DNA of 64,000 nucleotides from Cenococcum geophilum 1.58 (lineage: Eukaryota > Ascomycota > Dothideomycetes > Gloniales > Gloniaceae). A program made the position numbers and the translations under genes. Where the stretch lies: the NCBI GenBank assembly GCA_001692895.1, contig KV748258.1, positions 558,001 to 622,000 on the forward strand. The letters are read 5' to 3'. The notes beneath the pieces were generated by a model. It was given only the letters and a program-made list of their open reading frames with translations, ran no database searches and was not told where the DNA came from. This document shows positions 33,374-43,369 of this stretch, in pieces (position 1 is the first letter of the stretch; each line of letters begins with the position of its first letter).

Positions 33374-36257
33374 TGCGGGAGAACGCGCCAAAAGCTACGT
33401 TGGGAGGGCCGATATGGCAGGCGGGTAGGTAGGCGGGGAGGGGAGATTAAAGAGGTTAGTATATAAGGACGGTATAATAGCAAATAAATGCAGGGAGGTC
33501 GAGAATACGTTGGGCGCGTCTTGCAATAAGGAAATGGCCAGGAAGAAAAGTATAAGGAAGAAAGCTAGGTGCGAGCAAACGCGAGAATTAAAGATCGGGC
33601 ATAGAAAAGTTAAGCCGACCTAATGTGGCTTAGAGGCTTCGCAGGGCTTAGTTAAATGCTAAGCCACGATAACCTAAAATGCGACGTTTCCGGTCTATGA
33701 CTAATTAAACTTATCCGTTTTAGTTTGTTCCGTAATATATAAGGCTCTAATGCAGCGAAGCTCTTATATAGCGAGGCTAAAGGGGCGCCTAAGAACGCTA
33801 ACAAACGATTATTAGTCCTAAAACGAGCTAAATCTAACATGCCAAATACAGATACAGTTAACCTCTTTTTATAGCGGTTAATCGACCTATTTCCTAAAAT
33901 AGGTTCTAGTTCCCAAAACTGGATCTAGTATACGTAGACTTTCCCTCCACTGGTATATATTGCAAGGGAAACACATCGTCATTGCTGTCTCCTTAACAAC
34001 GCCTCATTTATTCCCTTTAGAATATAACCCTCGCCAGTATCTATTTTGTATAGGTGACGAGCATTTATCTCCATTTATTTGCACTAAATACAAAAATCCC
34101 CTATAATATACCCCCTAGAATCAGATTAAATCAATAGCAATTCCCTACTAAGTCGGTTAGGTTTTAATGTGTCTTATTAGCTCTAGGGCATTACAAACCT
34201 TATTACTTCTTTAAGAGAAGTTAACTATAACAAGTATTGCAGTAAAGGTCGTCCTATCGATTATAGCGTGTAGCTACAAGCTTCGCCGTCTTTTATTTGT
34301 TGTATTAACGGCATATAAAACTGGTAGACAAAGCAAGCCAATGCAATGTCTATTTACCTCGCGGTTTATATTGCTTCACCACTTCAAACAAGGGCGGCAC
34401 TATGTTTTAGTCGCTGGGTTCCTAAAGAATACCAGTGACGTTAGTGTCTTAGGAGGGCTTTAAAGCCATTTTCTTTATAAGAGGATATATGGATAAAATA
34501 TGCTAAATCTTAGAGGGCAGTAGGAGTATAAATACCGCTCCTTACGTTCTCGTGACGCTAGGGCCGAAGAGTGGAAATTCTCGGGCATAACTAAATTGTA
34601 ATCGTATCGAAGCTTGTCCACAACCTAGGCTCTAAGGCGTATATCCTTCTCCAACGTATCCTATAGCGCTTGGTATTTATCTAGCGATATACAAACACGC
34701 TTCTAAGTATTGTCCCACGATCGGCCTTAGTAGTGTAGTTATATAAGGCCAAGCAGGCGGCGAATACGGTGAAAAAGAGGTCGTAGAGAAGAGGCGATAA
34801 GGACCAAGCTTAGTTAGATCTACTAACTTATTACTAATTAAGTATACAAATGCGGTAAACACTCGCTATAAAGGGCAGGGCTAGTTCTAGCTTAAATCTA
34901 ATATATAAATTTCTTTAACAAGCAAACAATATAATAACTAAAGAGCGTACCATTTAAGCTAACAAATTTCCTCCTCAATTCTGCAGACTTCTCCACCCTT
35001 AGGCTAAGCGTGCCCTTTTCCTCTTAGATGTCTTATTTCTAGCCTTTACAACCCATTTATCTTCGTAATCTAAAGTTTTATTACTGCCTCTCTTAAGAGT
35101 GTGGATTTCATTTTAAAACCGCCTAATAGTATCTTCTATTTCTTCCCAGTCACTTCTTAAGCTGTTAATCCAATCGTCAACCTTATTTAGATAACGCATA
35201 ATATAGAGGTCGCTTTTTTTAAGGCTGCTAACTTTCCCTTTAAGTTAGCTAAGCCTATAGCTAAGTTAATTAACTAAGCTACCTAGTCTTTCTATCGCCC
35301 CTAATAGAGTAAGCTAGGGATCAATAAGCTTTATAGGAAGAAGTTACCAAACGGACCATATTAAGACGACTTCTTTATCTCGTTAGTGCGGGGTGGGTAT
35401 TTCCTTATAGTTCCTTCTATATTGGCCTCATTGTTCTCTAAATCACTCTTACATTTCGGTGCTAACTAGATATCCTACTTATATTAGTAAGCTAGCAAAC
35501 GGATAAAATTACGCGGAAGCAACTATCGCATACCCGCCCTACTATATTAACGGCCTTATTAGAGCCCTTAGGATTAAAAGTAAGTAGTATATCCTAGCTC
35601 CGTTAGCGGTATCCTATAAAGGATTTAATATTTAGAGCGCACCTTAATCCAATACAATGTGGTATCCTCTATTATAGCGTCCAAGTCGCTTAAGTCGCTT
35701 ATTATTAAAGAGATAAGGTAGCTAATAGTTTAAGTGTCTTTGCGAGAAAGTAAGGAGGGATTTCCTTAAAAGATACTATACTTGGTGCTGGTTTGGTTAA
35801 AGGATATAGAGGCCTTTTATATCCTGCTCCTCTCTACCGCTTGGCTAATAGAAGAGCTAATAGTAGGCTCCGCTTTAACTGTGCCTTAAAAGTCAAGCCG
35901 ATTTACTAACTTAGGGATACTAGCATAGTATTATAAATGCACTATAATACAACCATAACAGGAGCATAATCCTTCCCTGTCTATACCCCACTTTACTATA
36001 CCTTTATAAAAGGGTTATATTAAACAATAAGGGCTAGCACCAACCCCTTTCTTCTAATCATTCTAAGACGGCGATATAGAGGCAGCCGGTTAAGCGTTAC
36101 TTTGTACAGTAATGCCCATTTAGTTACGTAGCTTTACTTAAGCCCTATTATATACCCGACGCAACTTCCTATCGCCTCAATAGCTAATAAGCCTGGCCTA
36201 AGGTTAAGATAAGGTAAATAGGCAACTTAGCTTTTAGATAGCCCTAATAGTGTAGTA
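33374..36257. other. Unassigned region with decayed coding fragments
   Basis: Minus-strand fragments include 33840-33652, 34862-34677 and, around 35230-34970, KKSDLYIMRYLNKVDDWINS followed by RSDWEEIEDTIRRF and a basic K/R-rich end. A further minus fragment near 35720-35590 reads LSDLDAIIEDTTLYWIKVRS. I do not recognise any of them. They could be parts of one helical or coiled protein, but frame continuity is not clear. Confidence 0.35.
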
Positions 36258-36619
36258 TTTAGAGGCGTTTATATAAAGTTGTAAACTAGAACTAGAAGCC
36301 AATAATAACCCCCTAATAACGCCTTACCTAGCAGAAATAGCATTATATAATCTACTCCTAACGCCCACCCTTTACAGAGCATAACACTGCTTAAGCAGTA
36401 GACTTATCTCAGCCAGTCAATCTCGTATATTCACTCGCCACCTGTGGTAAAGGAGCCGTTAGTGCGTTATAGGGTAGTTTAATTAGCATTTTAGCTAAGC
36501 CCTTTATAAGCGCTCCGCCTTATATAGGCGGTATAATAACTCCTATTAATCTACCTTGCGTTAAGGGAGGACTTATATTTAAGACGCTGAGTAGCCGGTA
36601 CCTAGAGGCATACAGACTT
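36258..36619 (+). repeat. ~360-bp direct repeat, copy 1
   Basis: From TTTAGAGGCGTTTATATAAA to about CCTAGAGGCATACAGACTTA it aligns over its whole length with 42332-42689, with differences mainly C/T and A/G. Conserved blocks include AGTTGTAAACTAGAACTAGA and GCCCTTTATAAGCGCTCCGC. It lacks obvious TG...CA ends. It could be an old solo LTR, a MITE or a segmental copy. Confidence 0.85.
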
Positions 36620-37369
36620 ATACCCTTATTTATACGTTCTACCGCGTCCTTATTTCCATAAGTAGTCGGTTTACTTTTCACTTATTATTTATCTATTACT
36701 CTATCTTCTCCTTTTTTCACTAGCTATTCTATCTAGTCATTAATATTAATCCTCCTCTCCTCCATAACAACTATTCTAGAATTTGCTTTAGATCCTCACT
36801 CGTAAAATCAACTAAAAAAAAAAGCTAAACGCACCATTGTGGATTTAAGGCGTTGGTGTTGGCCTAAGTACCATTAGACTTCTCAGTCTTTGCTATATAT
36901 GGGTACCCTCCAGACTACAAAATCGCCCTTTTCTATCGTGCTCTTTCTAGGAACAATTAAAAACCGTGCTTATAATGGCATATTTATATCTAACAACATT
37001 CTTAAAAGCCTATTAAGCAGCCTAGATAAGGTCTAACGATAAACAACCTAACGAAGAGGCCGATATAGGCCTGCAAAACCCCTTATATTTTGAGCCAACA
37101 ATTAAGGAAAGGTAGAAAGCAGCTTTAAAGCGTAATATACCTGTTAAGGATTAGGTTCGTGCCGTCTTGTTTAACTTATAGATAAACATACTTCTTCTTA
37201 CCGTTCCCGTCGGCTTTATAGTCAATTATCTTCACATTAACGGTATTACCATATTTATCGTTAACTTTATTGCCATCATTCCGCTTACTACAATGCTTAG
37301 TTACGCTACTAAAGAGATTGCGCTCCGCGCCGGTAATATATTGGGTGGTCTTTTAAACGCAACTTTTGG

Positions 37370-37421
37370 GTACGTTTCTCCGCTTCTTATTTATCCTAAT
37401 ATTATTTAAAATTTAACGCAG
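37370..37421 (+). other. Spliceosomal intron 1 of the exchanger pseudogene (52 bp)
   Basis: GTACGT at the 5' end, TTTAAC near the 3' end as a likely branch site, ending GCAG. Removing it joins NATFG to NAVELII in frame, exactly as in intact family members. Confidence 0.85.
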
Positions 37422-38324
37422 AAACGCTGTTGAATTAATTATCTCCATCTTAGCCCTAACTAAGGGCTAGATTACCATTGTTAAAACTTCCTTAATTAGT
37501 AGTATGCTTTCAAACTTACTCCTTATCCTTAGCATATACTTCTTCTTTGGAGGCATTAACCGGATAGAATAACATTTTAATATAATAGTAGCAAATACTA
37601 CAGCCAGTCTTCTAGCTCTGTCCGTTAGCAGTCTAATTATTCTAACCACCTTCCACTCTATACTGTTAAGTAAGTTTAATGACAGCTTTGGACCTATAAT
37701 AGATACTAACCCACGTAGCTACGAGCCTTAATAGCTCTATACTTAATCGGGAGCTTTCCCACGGAACAGCTGTCATCCTCCTAATTGTGTACGTTTGCTA
37801 CCTTATATTTTAATTAAAGTTATATGCCGAAATGTGTAATGCTCCAAGCCAAAGGGCTCCTAAGCGTAAATCCTCCTAAGTTAAGCAGGATTTAAACGCA
37901 GAAAAGGAAGACGACGAGATTAAGCAGCCCAAATTGACGATCTGGGGCGCAATTATAACCCTTGGATTCTCTACCGCGTTGGTCGCCTTCTGTTCCGAGT
38001 TTATAGTTAACAGCATTAGTGATGTTACGGCAAGCGGCACTGTCTCCACCACTTTTATCGGTCTTATCCTACTCCTAATCATTAGGAACGCTGCCGAGTA
38101 TATAATAGCGGTTATAGTAGCTTATAAGGATAAAATAAGTCTAGCAATTAATATTGCTATTAAATCTAGTATATAAATCGCTCTTCTAGTTCTCCCCTTC
38201 GTCGTTATACTTGGTTAGATTAGAGGCTAGGATTATATAACGCTTTTATTCGATACCTTTCTGATCGCTATTTTATTTATTACTATACTTTTAGTAAACT
38301 ATCTTATCCAAGATGGCAAATCTA

Positions 38325-38375
38325 GTAAGTTTTCCTTTCTATATAGGTAATCCACCCTAACTAATACTAAAATAG
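38325..38375 (+). other. Spliceosomal intron 2 of the exchanger pseudogene (51 bp)
   Basis: GTAAGT donor, CTAAC branch sequence (about 38357-38361) and AATAG acceptor. Removal joins DGKS to NWLKG in frame, as in the family. Confidence 0.85.
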
Positions 38376-38479
38376 ACTGGCTTAAAGGCGTTCTTATTAT
38401 AGCAATCTATGCTATTATTGTAGTTGCCGGCTGGTTTTATCTAAAACAAGTTTTAGATCCTCTCTGTCCTGCTTAGTTT

Positions 38480-39430
38480 AAGCCTCTAATTACTATCTTA
38501 CTCCTCTATTAGTGTCGACCAGTTTCTATTACCTGGAGCTAAATAGTATTTTTATAAGCTGTGTGTATAGCTTTCTAGCAAACCCTAGGCTGATCTTCTC
38601 GTATCTGTTAAGCCGTCTAGGTTGGCTAAAATATTGCTTTCTTTTGTCTTCTCTTGAAAAAAAAAATTTCTTTAAGTCGTTGCAAAGTTTATAGGGGTCT
38701 TTATGCGCACTAGTATCCCTTAACCCGTTAGCAGAGGGAAGGCCTATACGCGAACACCAATAAGTACGGCCACTAAATCCTATTGATTTGATTGGTAGAC
38801 TCTTATCGATAACCTACGTGCCTAAGTTGACGGGTTAAGGTCGTATGAGCTGGGTAATCGTGCGAGCTAATCCGCCTATAAGCCACTCCATGCACCTTCT
38901 TTATGTGATCCCTTTCCGGAGATACCGAGACTGCTACCTAGTCGCGCAGCTATAGATAGCGACTTATATGGTTCGCTCACCCATATAAAAGTCGAATGGC
39001 TACGTAAAACTCGCCGCCGTACACCCACTCCTAATTTCACCCCCAAAGAGCCTGCCCCTCCTCGCCGTAGCCACGTAAGAGCACTTTCCCGCTGAAATCC
39101 ACCCATAATAGTAAAATGTAAGTCGGATAGTTAGTCCTCGCGATAGGTAGCTCTTTAAAACTATTCAGGTGCACTTAAGTAACCATAATTATTGTTACTT
39201 AAGATTCCAATGGCTAGATATGAAGAAGGATAGAGCTTAAAAGAGTGAATTGCTTAAGCCCTACCTGTACAACATTAGATATATATCAGCCACTAACAAC
39301 CAGGTCTTCTTAGCTAAGGGAATGTTTTAGACGGTTAAGATTGGTAATTTGTGTCTAAGATACAGGAATTAATTATCAAAGTAGCATAATTCCGCGAAAG
39401 AAATAAAACTCTAAGCGGTTTTAATCTTTT
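38480..39430. other. Intergenic, with GC-richer islet 38870-39110
   Basis: No gene recognised. 38870-39110 is less AT-rich than its surroundings and is open on the minus strand (39106-38876, 76 codons rich in Gly, Ser, Arg and Leu), with no family match. A 35-bp segment at 38670-38704 resembles the third unit of the repeats at 49147-49200. Confidence 0.4.
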
Positions 39431-39434
39431 AAAG

Positions 39435-40217
39435 TCATTTCTTCTCGAGCCACTTCCATAATTTTATTAAAGCAGCCTCGTTATAACGTCGCTCGGAAGT
39501 TATAAAGTCCTCATCTATTTATCCGTATGTACCTCCGGATATAAGGGCTTTGCTAAAATGCTTACAAGAACCTAAATCAATAATGATAGGGGTATCATCT
39601 TCGCCGACTATAATGTTGCTTAGATTAAGGTCATTGTGCGCATACCTAAGGGAGTAAAGATACTCAACTTCTGATTTGATACCATCCATATATAGTCTTT
39701 TATTAAAGCTATGCGCGCCTTCCCTTAGTCGGTCTTCTAGTGTTTTCGAATATCAATTAAGGACAATACCGGTAATACGACGCCGGTGAATAATATAGCC
39801 GTAATATCGGATAATATTCCTATGATGCGGCTTTTAAATAAGGGCTTTAAACGTCTCGGCTTCTCCTAAAAATAGCCTCACTAGCAGGCCTAAGTTCACC
39901 CAGTTATCGTAGATGTTTAGCTTAGGACGTTTAACATAAACATCTACCTCTGCTGGGATTAACGCAACTGTAATTTGCGACGGCACTTCAGGGTATATAT
40001 CCTTATCTAGAACTCGTTTCAAAGCCTTCTTAAGGTCCTAAAAGCTCAAATATATCCCTCTAATTGGCGCTCTACCAAAGTAGACATAGTCTTGGTCACC
40101 AATGAAGGTGAAGACCGAGCGCTTAAAAACACCAGTTTCCGAATCGGATATACCGTAGAGGCTATGCAAATCTCTAATGGAATTAACTTGTAGCCCTTTG
40201 TTAGGTCTATTTATCAT
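39435..40217 (-). pseudogene. Small fungal protein kinase, RIP-inactivated but nearly collinear
   Basis: From ATG 40217-40215 to TGA 39437-39435 is one frame of 261 codons with only a few internal stops. The N-terminus has MINRPNKGL, then FTFIGDQDYVYFGRAPI. Next is KRVLDKDIYPEVPSQITVAL (about 40022) and GEAETFKAL. The kinase core has RNIIRYYGYI, ITGIVLN*YSKTLEDRL, the catalytic loop YAHNDLNLSNI (about 39630) and the metal-binding IDLGSCKHF, followed by GGTYG*IDEDF (relatives have GWIDEDF, so TGG became TAA). The catalytic Asp of HND and the Asp of DLG remain. It belongs to a short kinase-like family common in Pezizomycotina, with unknown substrates. No intron is needed. Confidence 0.88.
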
Positions 40218-40942
40218 CTACAATGCCTAAAGTGTTCCCTTATTAGTTAATAAGGAGGGTATATCTCTGGTAGCTAAAGGTAATAAAGGCGAGTGTAGGA
40301 GAGCATTAGTTAAGGGTAGAAATACAACACTAGGAGTAAAGGATAGAGGATAGAGGAAGGATGTATAATAGAGGCGCGTCAGAGGCTAGCAGGCAGAAAA
40401 GATATAGCTTAGTGGACTAAGGTTTATCCAAGACTACTAACTACTTTGAAGGAAAAGTTCTATCCTGCACTAGTTAAGAAGACGCCAGCACATTTTAACT
40501 AGGTTAAAGAGGGTAGGCTAATAAAGGCTAATTCTAAGACATCTAGATCAGAAAGCGACGAGTCTTTTCATTTAGTTTAATTTGGTTTTATTTTTACGCT
40601 ATAGGGTGCTAAGAAGGCTTATAGGCTTACTAAGCTAATCTAATCTAATTGGAATAACTCTATGTTTTATAATAAGTCTTTTCTTTATAGAGGACTAAGC
40701 GAGTTATAGGGTGGCTGACTTATCGCTACTAAGCATATAAAGGTAGAGGACTTATAAGCTTACTATAAGCGAGTTCTTAACTTCAATCTAACGTACATAT
40801 AAACGACAATAAGATACTCTTAACATAGAAGCAACTAGATAGAAAAACAATACCGAGCCAAGGAAATCCTAATTGGCGCCTTAATTCTCAACGCCAGAAA
40901 ATAAGAACGTAATTGCGAAAATCTTTTCTTATAAGAAATTTC

Positions 40943-41717
40943 TCATTTCTTTGGCTTCTTGGAGGCTCTATCTACGGTACAATCCACTTTTCTTTTACGT
41001 GTCCCTCTTCTTAATAGATCTTCTAAATAATTATCTGGCGCCTCTCCTGGTTGGTCTCTTTGCTTATATAGTTTACCCCTCCAAGCTATCTCTATTATAA
41101 CATCTTTAAGCGGTTTATATATCCTAGCATGACGATAAAGGTGACGCGGGTTCTTAGTATAGTATAATACGAGTTTCTTATGCGGTATACCCGCGGGTAA
41201 AACCCAGGTAGGATACCAGTATACTACTATAATAGGACCATATATAGATACAACTGATCTATATCTAGGGTTTCGGAGACGCTTTAAGTCCTCTATTATA
41301 TAGCAAGTTGGCAACTATAACAAGAGATACTTTAGTTATCCGTCTGAAATTATAGTATTAGAAATTGTTAACACTTTAGTCGGGGGAGGTATATCTCCAG
41401 GGAAGTTTATAGGATTGGCTAAACTATTCTCTGCTTAATTATTAGTATTGCTAAACAATATATAGGTGTTTTATAAACATACCTGGAGGTACCGGTAAAC
41501 CTTTAATATAAACCTCTTTTGGTTAAGGTAAGTCTATCTTAGCCTCGCCATAGTCCTTTATTGGCTTAGGTGAGACTATTTTAGTTTTGCTGCGGCCTTT
41601 TAGGCTCTTAAGGTAATTGGCGTACATTTCCATATCCTCTTGTATATTACCCTCTATATTGTTATTAATTTTATAAAAGTTAACCTTATTAGGTATTTGA
41701 GCGGGCGTATAAGGCAT
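40943..41717 (-). pseudogene. Unidentified protein, two collinear fragments
   Basis: Fragment 1 (41717-41523, 64 codons) starts MPYTPAQIPNKVNFYKINNN and has EDMEMYANYLKSLKGR. Fragment 2 (41314-40943, in another frame) has ISIYGPIIVVYWYPTWVLP-like sequence and ends in a basic tail, KRKVDCTVDRASKKPKK, resembling a nuclear localisation signal, before a stop. Amino-acid use looks like real protein. I do not recognise a family. The two pieces may be exons or be joined by an indel. Confidence 0.4.
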
Positions 41718-42331
41718 CTATTTCTGCATAGGGTCGGAAAGCTATAATTGTTTCTTTTCCCTGCTGGTAGATGCTATGTCTTTATTATTAATGCAATTTT
41801 AGGATAATTTAAGGTTTCTAGTAAGTTAATAAATAGGTATGTTATCTTCGGGGCGATAGCATATTGTGATGTTTTTATAAGTACCGGCTAAGGACCTATA
41901 GGTTATATTAATAACGTATCTAAGCTTAGTTAAGGTAACATATATAATGTCTGATATTCTTATAAGGATAGTAAGGGATATATAGTTAAGAGGTCAAATT
42001 TAAAGGTAAGTCGAATTAATGGCATATAAAAACTAGGAGCACGACGTTTATATTCCATTTCTCTCCTAAGGCGGAGTTAGGACAGAAGGTAGAAGGGAAA
42101 GGCGGAGTACACTAGCCGCCCTTTTCCACTTTATATGGTGTCTATAGTATAATATTTAGTGGCTGTGATTACTCTTAGCTTACGTATTGTCTGCGCCCGA
42201 GACTATAGGCGCCTAAAGTGATCTATAAGTAAAGCATTAAGTGAGGCATTGTTGGGGGTAGCTATTAGCTAAGCTGTTGCTAAATTTAAACGGCTGACGA
42301 TTTCTAACAGACACTACATGCCTTAGTAGGG

Positions 42332-42689
42332 TTTAGAGGCGTTTGTATAAAGTTGTAAACTAGAACTAGAAGTTAACAATGACCCCTAATAACGCCTCTC
42401 TTAGTAGGAATAGCATTATATAATCCACTTCCGACGCCTACCCTTCCCGGGGAAAGATACTACCTAAGCAGTACACTTATCCTAGCCAGTTAATCTTATA
42501 TATTGACCCCCCATCTGTGGTAAAGGAGCTATTAATGCCTGTGGGGTGGTTTAATTGGCATTATGGCTAAGCCCTTTATAAGCGCTCCGCCTTATATGGG
42601 CGGCAATTAACTCCTATTAATCTGCCTTGCGTTAGGGGAGATCTTTTACTTAAGGCGCTAAGCAGCCAGTACTTAGAGGTCTATAGGCT
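42332..42689 (+). repeat. ~360-bp direct repeat, copy 2
   Basis: It aligns with 36258-36619 in the same orientation. The two copies bracket the exchanger and small-kinase pseudogenes. Confidence 0.85.
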
Positions 42690-43315
42690 TGTTTTATATC
42701 CCAATAACATCAACCACAATTTCTCCTTAAGTGATATCCGCAACCCTAAGTACCTACAAGCGCAGCGTCCCTAAATTGTTAGCTAGTAAGTGGGCGTTTA
42801 TAGATAGAGAAACCGACTTCAGAGATGACGGCAACATAGAGGCGTTAGCTGGTTGGGGAAGTGACTTTAGTAATAAGGATTAAGAATGGGACGCAGAGAC
42901 ATTGTATGACGAAGAAAATGGTTTCAGTACTAAAAATCAAGAAATAGGGGCAGATAGCGACGAGGCTATATAGGCGACAGTTGGATACGGTGGCCTTAGC
43001 TTTATAGTCTTAAATCTGTAAATACAGGATATAAATATAAAGAAGATTTCTAATAAAAGCTGGTAAAAGGGTTAAAACTTTAGCCTCTTTTTGTTTAGCC
43101 TATCGCGAAACAAAATAATATTTTACCATTTCTACCAGAGTCTCTGCCCGCTTGACTTATAGCGAGCTATAAAGCATTCGTAATAATCTATGCTTTCACT
43201 TAGATAAATTTATTCACTACCTTAAAAGCAATAAGTAAATAAGTAAGTAAGTAAAGATTTTAAGACTATCTGCCGGCTTGTTCAGCCATAAGTCTCGGCT
43301 CTAGAAGCCTATCCC
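42690..43315. other. Intergenic; short acidic coding-like fragment
   Basis: On plus near 42795-43010 a frame reads AFIDRETDFRDDGNIEALAG and then WDAETLYDEENGFSTKNQEI. It is acidic, with a few stops at likely Gln/Trp, and I do not recognise it. The rest shows nothing. Confidence 0.3.
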
Positions 43316-43331
43316 TTTTTTTTTTTTTTTT
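43316..43331 (-). other. Poly(A) tail of the LINE (16 T on plus)
   Basis: An uninterrupted run of 16 T on the plus strand marks the 3' end of the minus-strand LINE. The coding strand just before it reads KPLKKKK-like. Confidence 0.85.
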
Positions 43332-43369
43332 AGGGGCTTTACAGTCTGTTTATATAGTATGGCAGGGTA

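Larger units (their letters stand above)
37080..38476 (+). pseudogene. Vacuolar Ca2+/H+ exchanger (CaCA family, VCX1-like), RIP-inactivated
   Basis: The family imports Ca2+ into the vacuole in exchange for H+. Recognised blocks in order: IPVKD*VRAVLFNL*INILLL (about 37131-37195), FIAIIPLTTMLSYATKEIAL and GGLLNATF (37263-37368), ELIISILALTKG, SMLSNLLLILSIYFFFGGIN (about 37503-37560), LLALSVSSLI, a cytosolic linker with NAPSQRAPKRKSS (about 37840), then SEFIVNSISDV (about 37995), IGLILLLIIRNAAEYI (relatives have GNAAEH), VAYKDKISLAINIAIKSSIQ, DTF and NYLIQDGKS. The last exon is WLKGVLIIAIYAII. About eight hydrophobic segments are visible. Two short introns can be read (37370-37421 and 38325-38375). 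Stops at Gln/Trp codons such as G*I (relatives have QI) disable it. The true start lies upstream of 37080 and is not clear. Confidence 0.9.

Noticed and set aside
37876..38082. 68-codon minus-strand frame
   Set aside because: Antisense shadow of the exchanger pseudogene exon (SEFIVNSI... on plus).
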